Assembly: GCA_964606085.1 (NCBI GenBank)
Contig: CAZSFD010000071.1
Coordinates: 1-27,157 of the forward strand
Reading direction: 5' to 3'
From: CAIQJJ01 sp964606085
Lineage (GTDB): Bacteria > Chloroflexota > Anaerolineae > Anaerolineales > UBA4823
Length of the DNA stretch: 27,157 bases
Of this stretch, positions 9,078-15,428 are shown in pieces; within the stretch, counting starts at the first letter, position 1; every line of letters starts with the position of its first letter. A program made the position numbers and the translations under genes. The notes under the pieces are model-generated. The model was not told where the DNA came from, searched no databases, and worked only from the letters and a program-made list of their open reading frames with translations.

Positions 9078-9160
9078 TAACCCGCATAAAGCGGAACGAC
9101 CAGCGCACTAATCCAGGAAATTCTCGTTTTTTGTGCAAGAAGTTCGCGGGTTAGGCACTA
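9078..9160. repeat. 83-bp direct repeat, copy 1
   Basis: Identical base for base to 17317-17399. The first eight bases TAACCCGC pair with GCGGGTTA at 9146-9153, leaving a 7-base tail GGCACTA. It sits between PadR and the hydrolase, and its last three bases supply the PadR stop codon. The element begins one base after the hydrolase's ribosome-binding site. Confidence 0.92.
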
Positions 9161-9697
9161 ACGGTTCGTGGATCGCAGTTCGTCCAGCAGCTCGCCATAC
9201 CAGCGCAGGTTGAACTGGATATATGCGATGCCGAATTGCAGCGTGTGACGCTGGAAGCGGTACAGATCGGCCTTTTCGGGCGGCACGTCCATTTGGGCCA
9301 CTTCGGCCTCCAGCTTTGCCAGTGTGGCGGCAGATTTTTGCAATTCGCCCTGGTAGCCTTCGATAGCCTGGATGCGCTGGGCCGGCGCCATCAAGCCCAT
9401 GAAAAACAGGCGGGTCAGCGCTGGGTCTTTGACGCGCTCGAGGGGAATTGGGCTGTCCAGCCAGGCGTCGAAGGCGGCTCGCCCGGCGGGGGTGATGGCG
9501 TAGAATTTCTTGAAGCGCCCGTTTTCGACGGCCTCGCGCACGCTGATCCATTCTTTTGCAAGCATGTTTTTGATGGCGCTGTTGATGCTGCCAAAGCTGG
9601 CACTGTAAAAGAGGGAGATGGTGTCTTCGAGGATTTTCTTGATCTCGTAGATGGTGCGTTCGCGAAATACCAATAGGCCGAGAATGATATGCTCCAT
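9158..9697 (-). CDS. PadR-family transcriptional regulator
   Basis: A 179-residue PadR-type repressor: an N-terminal winged helix (MEHIILGLLVFRERTIYEIK, then FGSINSAIKNMLAKEWIS and FYAITPAGRAAFDAWL) followed by a helical, probably coiled-coil dimerisation domain (about 95-179). Such proteins usually repress their own operon and a neighbouring gene and respond to small ligands. The ATG at 9697 is chosen over the longer frame because it matches the family start and has AAAGGA at about 9702-9708. A candidate promoter lies just upstream. The stop codon TAG is the terminal triplet of the 83-bp repeat, so the original 3' end may have been altered. Confidence 0.88.
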   Translation of the reverse strand: MEHIILGLLVFRERTIYEIKKILEDTISLFYSASFGSINSAIKNMLAKEWISVREAVENGRFKKFYAITPAGRAAFDAWLDSPIPLERVKDPALTRLFFMGLMAPAQRIQAIEGYQGELQKSAATLAKLEAEVAQMDVPPEKADLYRFQRHTLQFGIAYIQFNLRWYGELLDELRSTNR

Positions 9698-9721
9698 AAG
9701 TATCCTTTCGGTATATCTCCA

Positions 9722-9750
9722 ATAGTAATATGCAGGGATTGGTTTGTCAA
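9722..9750 (-). promoter_or_regulatory. Candidate sigma70 promoter of the padR-hydrolase unit
   Basis: A perfect -35 TTGACA (9750 down to 9745), a 17-base spacer, and -10 TACTAT (9727 down to 9722). The predicted start leaves a short leader of about 16 bases containing the AAAGGA ribosome site. Confidence 0.6.
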
Positions 9751-9778
9751 GAGTCTGCAAAGTGTCAATTATCTCCGC

Positions 9779-9979
9779 CAGGAATTTCACACCTCGTTGG
9801 ATTTCTTCACCCGGCAGCGCGCCGAATTGCTGAACGCCTTACAAAAGCTCTCGCGAGAAAGTTGGTCGCGCTCGGCCTTATTGACCGGTGTAAGCCCCAC
9901 GAAGCAGAAACAGACGATTTTCGACTTTGCACGCCGGATGGCGCTGCATGAAGAAGCGCATCTGACCCAATTCATCTAA
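9779..9979 (+). pseudogene. 3' remnant of a DinB-like (DUF664-type) gene
   Basis: The frame from 9779 to the TAA at 9977-9979 encodes about 66 residues that read like the C-terminal half of a DinB-like four-helix protein: TRQRAELLNALQKL, then RESWSRSALLTG, then a last helix ARRMALHEEAHLTQFI with the HEEAHL metal-site motif. The first half with the other metal ligands is absent. The bases before 9779 belong to the PadR promoter and encode nothing family-like. It has no convincing start or ribosome site. The most likely reading is a truncated gene. A short functional protein is possible but unlikely. Confidence 0.65.
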
Positions 9980-9994
9980 GAAGCTGTCTGAAAA

Positions 9995-10023
9995 GTCAGG
10001 TGCGACGCACTTCTTTGCCTGAC
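9995..10023. repeat. Small palindromic repeat
   Basis: GTCAGG at 9995-10000 pairs with CCTGAC at 10018-10023, and the interior contains TGCG-AC-GCA. It lies in the roughly 90-base stretch between the DinB remnant and the tRNA terminator, which holds nothing else recognisable. REP-like; function unknown. Confidence 0.5.
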
Positions 10024-10070
10024 CAAGCGCTTTCTGGCCTGTTTTCGGACTCTGAACTCAAGTTAAATGC

Positions 10071-10101
10071 AAAGCCCACTGTATTGATTTCAGTGGGCTT
10101 T
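10071..10101 (-). terminator. Rho-independent terminator of tRNA-Arg
   Basis: A perfect 11-bp stem (AAAGCCCACTG at 10071-10081, CAGTGGGCTTT at 10091-10101) with a 9-base loop, just downstream of the tRNA on the minus strand. The trailing sequence has only a modest T run. Confidence 0.72.
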
Positions 10102-10105
10102 CCAG

Positions 10106-10178
10106 CGCCCCAGGCAGGATTCGAACCCGCAACCGTCTGATCCGAAGTCAGGCGCTCTGTCCATTGAGCTACTGGGGC
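10106..10178 (-). tRNA. tRNA-Arg (anticodon UCG)
   Basis: A complete 73-base cloverleaf on the minus strand. Acceptor GCCCCAG pairs with CTGGGGC, the D stem is GCTC/GAGC, and the T arm is GCGGG-TTCGAAT-CCTGC with one G-T pair. The anticodon loop CTTCGGA places TCG at positions 34-36, reading CGA. The top anticodon-stem pair (27-43) is a C-A mismatch. The discriminator is G and CCA is not encoded. A promoter and a terminator flank it closely. Confidence 0.95.
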
Positions 10179-10189
10179 GTGCGGGAGCG

Positions 10190-10219
10190 ATTATACTCCA
10201 TTACAGGGGTACAATTCAA
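10190..10219 (-). promoter_or_regulatory. tRNA-Arg promoter
   Basis: TATAAT (10195 down to 10190) with TTGAAT (10219 down to 10214) and an 18-base spacer, reading toward the tRNA. The -35 overlaps the -10 box of the divergent activase gene. Confidence 0.6.
10210..10215 (+). promoter_or_regulatory. -10 box directly before the activase ATG
   Basis: TACAAT ends 6 bases before the ATG at 10222 and there is no Shine-Dalgarno, so the mRNA is probably leaderless. No clear -35 was identified. Confidence 0.4.
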
Positions 10220-10221
10220 CC

Positions 10222-11238
10222 ATGACCCTGACTGGTTTCATCTTCAACATTCAGCGCTTCTCCATTCACGATGGGCCGGGCATCCGCACGACGGTTTTCC
10301 TCAGTGGATGCCCCTTGCGTTGTTTCTGGTGTCACAACCCTGAGGGGTTGAAACTCAGGCCGCAGGTGCAGTTTTTCCCGCAGCGCTGTATTGTTTGCGG
10401 CGAATGTGTGACGGTTTGCCAGCACGAGGCCCACGCGCTGGTCGAGCCTGCCGAGACCCCGCCCTTGGTTTCGACTGTGGTCGCAAGCGACCGCCGCTCA
10501 ACCAACGCTATCTCGCCGGTCGAGCCTGCCGAGACCATCGTCCACACCTACGACCGCACCCGCTGTGTGCGCTGTGGCAAATGTGTCGAATCTTGCTGCG
10601 CCGAGGCGTTGCAGATGACGGCCAGAGAAATAAGCCTGGAGGCTGTGGTCGCTGAAGTGCGGCGCGACCGCGCCTTCTACGAAACATCTGGCGGCGGGCT
10701 GACGCTTTCGGGTGGCGAGCCGCTGCTGCAACGCGCGTTCAGCCGCGCCATCCTGGAAGCCTGCCAGCGTGAGGGCATCCACACCGCCCTCGAAACCAGC
10801 GCCTTCTGCGAATGGGACGAACTGGCCGAATTGCTGCCTGCCGCCGACCTGGTCATGATGGACATCAAGCACCTCGACGAGGCGAAGCACATCGCTGCCA
10901 CGGGCGTCTCCAACCGGCGCATCCTGGCCAACGCCCAACGCCTGGCCGCCCGCGGCGTGCCGCTGATCCTGCGCATCCCCGTCATCCCCGGCGTCAACGA
11001 TACAGCCGAAGAGATCAGCGCCATGGCCAATTTCGTGGCATCCCTGCAAAATCATCGCCAGGACGGCGTAAGTCGTTACCAACTCGAACTGCTGCCCTTC
11101 CACCGCCTGGCCGCCGACAAATACGCCAGCCTCAGCCTGGACTATCCCGCCCGCGACCTGCTCACGCCAACCCACGAACAGATGGCCCAGCTTCTCGCCG
11201 CAGCCCAACAACACGTGCCCCATGCCGTCAGCCGTTAG
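10222..11238 (+). CDS. Glycyl-radical-enzyme activating protein (radical SAM, PflA/YjjW-like)
   Basis: A 338-residue radical SAM enzyme of the pyruvate-formate-lyase-activase type. C30, C34 and C37 (CPLRCFWC) bind the SAM cluster. Two ferredoxin-type clusters follow: C56, C59, C62, C66 and C115, C118, C121, C125. SGGEP, the SAM-binding motif, is near residue 165. It would install the glycyl radical on a partner enzyme under anaerobic conditions. No glycyl radical enzyme gene is in the window, so the partner is unknown. Residues 74-105, between the two clusters, contain VEPAET twice and derive from an in-frame repeat, so the linker is longer than expected. The ATG follows a -10 box with no ribosome site. 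Confidence 0.85.
   Translation: MTLTGFIFNIQRFSIHDGPGIRTTVFLSGCPLRCFWCHNPEGLKLRPQVQFFPQRCIVCGECVTVCQHEAHALVEPAETPPLVSTVVASDRRSTNAISPVEPAETIVHTYDRTRCVRCGKCVESCCAEALQMTAREISLEAVVAEVRRDRAFYETSGGGLTLSGGEPLLQRAFSRAILEACQREGIHTALETSAFCEWDELAELLPAADLVMMDIKHLDEAKHIAATGVSNRRILANAQRLAARGVPLILRIPVIPGVNDTAEEISAMANFVASLQNHRQDGVSRYQLELLPFHRLAADKYASLSLDYPARDLLTPTHEQMAQLLAAAQQHVPHAVSR
10440..10536. repeat. REP-like element inserted in frame in the activase gene
   Basis: A 19-base direct repeat GGTCGAGCCTGCCGAGACC occurs at 10440-10458 and 10518-10536, 78 bases (26 codons) apart. Between the copies lies a nested palindrome: TTGGTT pairs with AACCAA, and inside it GGTCGC-AA-GCGACC. All of it stays in the activase frame without a stop. 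Confidence 0.85.
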
Positions 11239-11266
11239 CAGTCCCCCAATTTCCCAATCCCCTCCC

Positions 11267-11434
11267 ATGAAACTCACCCGCATCTCCAACCAACCCGTCT
11301 TTTTGCCCGAACCCACCTCGCCGTGGGAATGCTATAACGTTTTCAACCCGGGCGTGATCTACCACAACGGCCTGTTCCACATGTTCTACCGCGCCCAGGG
11401 CCTCGATTGGATCAGCCGTATTGGCTATGCCTGA
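11267..11434 (+). pseudogene. 5' stump of a GH130 glycoside phosphorylase
   Basis: A 55-codon frame from ATG 11267 reads like the first part of a GH130 beta-mannoside phosphorylase: a basic start, NVFNPGVIYHNGLFHMFYRAQG, then SRIGYA, and a stop exactly there. GH130 enzymes are normally about 300-400 residues; the rest is missing and the DNA beyond enters the 3' end of the MFS gene. The family's catalytic Asp lies after the truncation, so the product cannot be active. It begins 28 bases after the activase stop. No clear ribosome site. I infer a deletion or rearrangement junction near 11430. Confidence 0.72.
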
Positions 11435-11482
11435 TGGATTTTGTGTTGCGTTCGTAACGGGTTAGCGGCCCGGCATCCTTGT

Positions 11483-12670
11483 TTATTTCTGCCCGATGGG
11501 AAAGCGTTTGATGATCACCAGGGTCGCGCCGGCCAATAACACACAGTAAATCACGGTCACGCCAAAGCCCCATTGGATGCTGTGCAGCGCATCGGCGGCC
11601 ACGCCGATCAGCCACGGGCCGAACATGCCGCCCAGCCCGGCGAAGGCGAACAGCAGGCCCAAGATGAGACCCATGTTGGCCTCGTGGCGCACCGTCACTT
11701 CGGCGGTGAGGGTGGGGAAGATGATGGAGAGAAATAAGCCGCTGAACGGCAGCAGCAGTTCCCACCCTACCGGGCCAAAGACGCCCAACGCCACACAGAT
11801 GCCCGCCCCCAACGCGGCGATCAGCACCGAACGCAGGTATCCCACGCGTTCGATGATGAAACTGCCCACGAAACGCCCCGCCGTCACCGTCAGGAAGAAC
11901 AGCGAGAGCATGGCGGTGCTGGTTTCTACCGTTTGGCCGCGCGTTTTCTGCAAAAATTCGACAATCCACGAGGCGATGCCCAACTCCGCCGCCACGTAAA
12001 TGGCCTGGGCAAAATAGAACCAGCCCATCTCTGGCGTCAACGCAACCTGGCGGATACGGCTGATGCCCTGCCCACCGGGGCGTTCCTGGACTGCCGGGCG
12101 TGTGCGTGGGTAGGGGAGCAGCAGAAAGAGCAGCAGCAGCCCGCCGACCAGCGCCCAATCCCATTGATACACGCTGCGCCAGGAGGTTTCTGCTGCCAAC
12201 ATGCGCCCGGCTGCCAGCGGCGCCAGCATCGAGCCTGCGCCGTGAAAGACCGCCATCATATTCAGCAGCAGGCCGCGCTGTTTGTCGTGCAAATCTACAA
12301 TCAGCGCATTGGCGCCGAGTTCAATCGAACCCAGGCCGAAACCGAAGACCACCATCATCAACGTCAATATCAAGGGGGAATTTGCCGAAGAATAGCCCCA
12401 AATGCCCAGGCTCAACGCCAGCCCGGCGACGAGCAGGGGCATTTTCTTGCTGGTGGCATCGGCCAGCAACCCGGTCAGCAAGGTAGCCAGCAAAAAGCCG
12501 ACATACGCTCCAAACAAGATTGTCCCGCCGAGGGCGTAACTCAGGTGTAACTCGTCCAGAACGGCAGGCAGGGTTGGCCCTTTGAGATTGTCGCTGTACC
12601 CGAAGACGAAAAAGGCGTAAAAGGCGGCAGTGGTGAGGAGGAAAGTGAGTTTGGGGGAGCGTTTGGACAT
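11483..12670 (-). CDS. MFS transporter (FucP/sugar-type or unknown substrate)
   Basis: A 395-residue major facilitator. The hydrophobic profile fits about 12 transmembrane helices with a central hydrophilic loop (around YPRTRPAVQERPGG, near residue 195). The GLLADATSKKMPLL segment after helix 2 is the MFS loop motif. It probably moves a small solute across the inner membrane; the substrate cannot be read. The start is set at 12670 (MSKRSPKLTFLL), because the longer open frame to 12820 translates through a repeat. No Shine-Dalgarno precedes it, since the DNA directly upstream is a repeat. It follows the aldo/keto reductase on the same strand. Confidence 0.83.
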   Translation of the reverse strand: MSKRSPKLTFLLTTAAFYAFFVFGYSDNLKGPTLPAVLDELHLSYALGGTILFGAYVGFLLATLLTGLLADATSKKMPLLVAGLALSLGIWGYSSANSPLILTLMMVVFGFGLGSIELGANALIVDLHDKQRGLLLNMMAVFHGAGSMLAPLAAGRMLAAETSWRSVYQWDWALVGGLLLLFLLLPYPRTRPAVQERPGGQGISRIRQVALTPEMGWFYFAQAIYVAAELGIASWIVEFLQKTRGQTVETSTAMLSLFFLTVTAGRFVGSFIIERVGYLRSVLIAALGAGICVALGVFGPVGWELLLPFSGLFLSIIFPTLTAEVTVRHEANMGLILGLLFAFAGLGGMFGPWLIGVAADALHSIQWGFGVTVIYCVLLAGATLVIIKRFPIGQK

Positions 12671-12776
12671 GGGGTAGGAGGCAGGAAGCAGGAGACAGTA
12701 GGCAGTAAGCAGCAGGCAGGAGCAGGTATTGGGAAGCCCGATGTTCTGATTTCTGCCTACTGCCTCCTGTCTACCA
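12671..12776. repeat. Purine-biased inverted repeat between AKR and MFS genes
   Basis: Units of the type GGCAGKARGCAG occur several times at 12672-12725. Their reverse complement (CTGCCTACTGCCTCCTGTCTAC) lies at about 12754-12774, so the stretch can fold as a long imperfect hairpin. It overlaps the AKR stop codon and abuts the MFS start codon. Confidence 0.6.
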
Positions 12777-13757
12777 ATAATGATGCACCAACGGTCTGAT
12801 GCGTTGATCGTAGATTGCACGCACGGCGTTCATGGTCTCTGTAGAGATGGCGGGCAGGCTGGCGGCGGCGAGGTTGTCTTCGGCTTGCGCGGAGCGTTTG
12901 GCGCCAGGGATGGCGCAACTGACCGCCTCGAACATCAGAATCCAGCGCAGGGCAAATTGGGCCATCGTCCAGCCTGCCGGCACGAGCGGGCGCAGTTCGT
13001 CTACGGCGGCCAGGGCGGTGGTGTAGTCTACGCCAGAGAAGGTTTCGCCGCGGTCGAAGGCCTCGCCGTGGCGGTTGAACGCGCGGTGGTCGTCGGCCTC
13101 GAAGTTGGATTGCGCCGTCAGCTTGCCGGTCAGCAGCCCGCTTGCCAGCGGAACACGCGCCAGAATGCCCACCTTGCGCCGGATGGCCTCGCTGAAAAAC
13201 AGTTCCGCCGGACGCTGGCGAAAGATGTTGAAGATGATCTGGACGCTTTGTACGTTGGGATATTCGATGGCCTTGAGCGCTTCTTCCACCTTTTCCACGC
13301 TGACGCCGTAGTAACGCAGCTTGCCCTGCTGCACCAGATCATCCAGCACGCCGAAGGTTTCGGGCATGTAGTAGACCGGGGTGGGGGGGCAGTGTAGTTG
13401 AACGAGGTCGAGCGCCTCGGTATGCAGGTTTTTCAGGCTGCGTTCGATGAAGGCGGTGAGATTTTGCCGGTTGTAGCCCTCGGCCACATGCGGGTTGAGC
13501 CGCCGCCCGGCTTTGGTGGCAACGATGATCTCCTCGCCAGCGCGTTCCTTGCGCAATTGGGCGATCAGCCGCTCGCTGCGCCCATCGCCATAGACATCGG
13601 CGGTATCAATAAAATTGACGCCCAGGTCAATCGAACGGTGCAGGGCGGCGAGGGACTCCTGGTCATCCACCGCACCCCATGTACCGCCAATGGCCCACGC
13701 GCCAAAGCTGATGGCTGAAACCTTCCAGCCGGTACGACCCAATTCGCGAGTCTGCAT
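12771..13757 (-). CDS. Aldo/keto reductase
   Basis: A 328-residue NADPH-dependent aldo/keto reductase with a TIM-barrel fold. The catalytic tetrad is visible as D51 (FIDTAD), Y56 (VYGDG), K82 (ATKAG) and H122 (QLHCPP). The C-terminal IPGAKRSAQAEDNL segment (about 280-293) is the cofactor phosphate-binding loop. The ATG at 13757 has GGAGG at 13763-13767; the frame open to 13835 lacks a better start. Substrate unknown; this subfamily often acts on sugars or aldehydes. A TATAAT box lies about 50 bases upstream. Its stop codon TAG is inside a repeat. Confidence 0.9.
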   Translation of the reverse strand: MQTRELGRTGWKVSAISFGAWAIGGTWGAVDDQESLAALHRSIDLGVNFIDTADVYGDGRSERLIAQLRKERAGEEIIVATKAGRRLNPHVAEGYNRQNLTAFIERSLKNLHTEALDLVQLHCPPTPVYYMPETFGVLDDLVQQGKLRYYGVSVEKVEEALKAIEYPNVQSVQIIFNIFRQRPAELFFSEAIRRKVGILARVPLASGLLTGKLTAQSNFEADDHRAFNRHGEAFDRGETFSGVDYTTALAAVDELRPLVPAGWTMAQFALRWILMFEAVSCAIPGAKRSAQAEDNLAAASLPAISTETMNAVRAIYDQRIRPLVHHYW

Positions 13758-13779
13758 GAAAACCTCCTCCTGTTTTGGA

Positions 13780-13811
13780 ATGGTGATTTTGGTTGTGCGA
13801 TGGTGATTATA
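13780..13811 (-). promoter_or_regulatory. -10 box and paired direct repeats upstream of the aldo/keto reductase
   Basis: TATAAT on the minus strand at 13811 down to 13806. ATGGTGATT occurs at 13780-13788 and 13800-13808, exactly 20 bases apart (about two helical turns), and the second copy overlaps the -10. This could be an operator; no convincing -35 was found. Confidence 0.4.
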
Positions 13812-13819
13812 GTCCACCC

Positions 13820-15256
13820 TCATTGCAACTGCCACACATGCATGATCGGTTTTGCGCCATCGCCATATAGCTCCAACACATACAGCAGGCCGTTAGCGCT
13901 GTCGAAGGCGGCATCGCCGATGCGTGCGCGGCGCTGGTCGCCAGTGCCGAGTTCAGCCACATCCCACGTGGGTGAGTTGAAATAGAGCTGCTCGTCAAGA
14001 TCCAGCACGGCGTAGGGCTGCGGCTGCCAGGGTTCCAGTTCGCCGGCGGCCACTTTGGCCAGGTCAGCCGGGTCGAACAGGATCAACTCAGCGTCGAAAT
14101 GCGTCGTCCACCAGCCGCGATGTGAAGCGCATGTGCCGGCCTGCTCGTCGCAGCAGCCGCTGAAATCTTCGGGCGGGCAGGGCGAGCCATCGGCCATGCG
14201 GCAGGTGGTGAAATCGGTCACGTGGGCGTCCACGCAGGCATATTCTGGCCCCAGGGGGTTGATGTAACCGTACCAGTATTTCGTGCCATTGCTTTTCGTA
14301 CCGGCGAACAGCACCGCCTGTTTGCCGCTGGCCGTCGTCAGCCAGGCCCCGCCTTCCCAGGCGTCAGGGTGCTGATAGCCGTTCATCGCCCGGATGATCT
14401 CCGCGCTGTTGTAGGCGTTTTCGTAACGCAGCAGGGTCACTTCTTCCAGACGCGTGCCTGTCGGCGGCGGGCTGCCATCGGGGTTCCACGGGCGGTAGGC
14501 GAAGATGGTCGGCCCCATGCCGCCCTGACCGCCGTCGCGCATGCGCCCGGTGGCCAGGTAGCGCCCGCCAACGTTGGCATCGGCCCAACTGGCCGGAATC
14601 ACGAACAGGTAGCCGTTGACGCCGTACATATTCTGGCTGCCAATGAACCATTCGCCCTGGAAATTGGGCGCAGACAGGTTCGATCTGAACCAGCCGTGCG
14701 AGGGGAAGGTATCGCGTTGCAGATGCTCGCCCCAGGCGATGTGGATCAACGGGCCGGTTTCGGGACGGTCGATGAATTGCAGCCCCACCTTGGGAATCTC
14801 TTGAAATTCGACAAAATGCCCGGCGGCCACATCGGCGAAGCCCTGCACGAAGGCGGCTGTGTTCAATTCTTCCACGTTGCGCGAGGCCACCGGCGCAGGG
14901 ATGCTGACCTCGGCCACCTGGTCGCCATCGGGCAGTTCGCCGTAGGGGAGGCGGTCGTGGCCGGTGATGAAGAGCGTGCCGGGAAAGCCTGAGACCAGAG
15001 GTCTCCCGCTATCGGGGCCGGGACGGAAGGTCATGGCGTTGCCGCCGTATTCAAACGTCAGCGGGCGTTCGCCGCCATCGGGCAGGCGGAACGCGCCCAG
15101 GTAGGTGAAATCGGCGGGCTGGATGCGTCCGCCGGGCGCACCGGGCGTGAAATTGGCCGTGACGGTGGGCAGGTAGACCGCATCGGTGGCCGCCGGCGAT
15201 GCGGCGGTCACCGGTTCAGGCGCATCCGTAGGGCGGGCGCTCAACGTGCAGGCCAA
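13820..15256 (-). CDS. Secreted protein of unknown family, probable lipoprotein with propeller-like body
   Basis: I do not recognise the family. From the TTG at 15256 the protein has 478 residues: a low-complexity linker, then FTYLGAFRLPDGG (about residue 50) and repeated strand-turn units, FITGHDRLPYGELPDGDQVAEV, GGRYLATGRMRDG and LLYVLELYGDG, suggesting a beta-propeller. A Cys-rich insert (about 340-375) may form disulfides. The frame stays open to 15311, and these extra codons encode a hydrophobic run ending LLALAILAC, a lipobox. So the true start is upstream of the TTG, but the only in-frame candidates are ATT (15313) or CTG codons. An ATG in another frame nearby hints at a frameshift. 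Start uncertain. Confidence 0.6.
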   Translation of the reverse strand: MACTLSARPTDAPEPVTAASPAATDAVYLPTVTANFTPGAPGGRIQPADFTYLGAFRLPDGGERPLTFEYGGNAMTFRPGPDSGRPLVSGFPGTLFITGHDRLPYGELPDGDQVAEVSIPAPVASRNVEELNTAAFVQGFADVAAGHFVEFQEIPKVGLQFIDRPETGPLIHIAWGEHLQRDTFPSHGWFRSNLSAPNFQGEWFIGSQNMYGVNGYLFVIPASWADANVGGRYLATGRMRDGGQGGMGPTIFAYRPWNPDGSPPPTGTRLEEVTLLRYENAYNSAEIIRAMNGYQHPDAWEGGAWLTTASGKQAVLFAGTKSNGTKYWYGYINPLGPEYACVDAHVTDFTTCRMADGSPCPPEDFSGCCDEQAGTCASHRGWWTTHFDAELILFDPADLAKVAAGELEPWQPQPYAVLDLDEQLYFNSPTWDVAELGTGDQRRARIGDAAFDSANGLLYVLELYGDGAKPIMHVWQLQ

Positions 15257-15369
15257 AATGGCGAGCGCCAGCAGCGTGCTAAAGAGTAAGGTTTTTGATG
15301 ATTGCGTGGCAATTCACGATGCCGGGCATTCACCGGCGCTTTCTAATGGATGAAACTGGGCTGGACTCT

Positions 15370-15425
15370 GTGGCGCAAACCTATGGTTTGCGAGTGTGCG
15401 CACGCAAGTCATAGACTTGCGCCAC
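15370..15425. repeat. Double-hairpin palindromic element
   Basis: Outer arms GTGGCGCAA (15370-15378) and TTGCGCCAC (15417-15425) enclose two perfect hairpins, 15374-15392 and 15403-15421, each an 8-bp stem with a 3-base loop (TAT, ATA). It lies 3 bases beyond the stop of the SGNH-like gene and may stop or stabilise its transcript. The remaining 15257-15369 holds the possible N-terminus of the downstream gene and nothing else clear. Confidence 0.8.
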
Positions 15426-15428
15426 GGG

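Noticed and set aside
12671..12776. A possible CRISPR-like array, because of repeating GGCAG units
   Set aside because: Units are irregular and short, with no regular spacers; it is better described as an imperfect inverted repeat.
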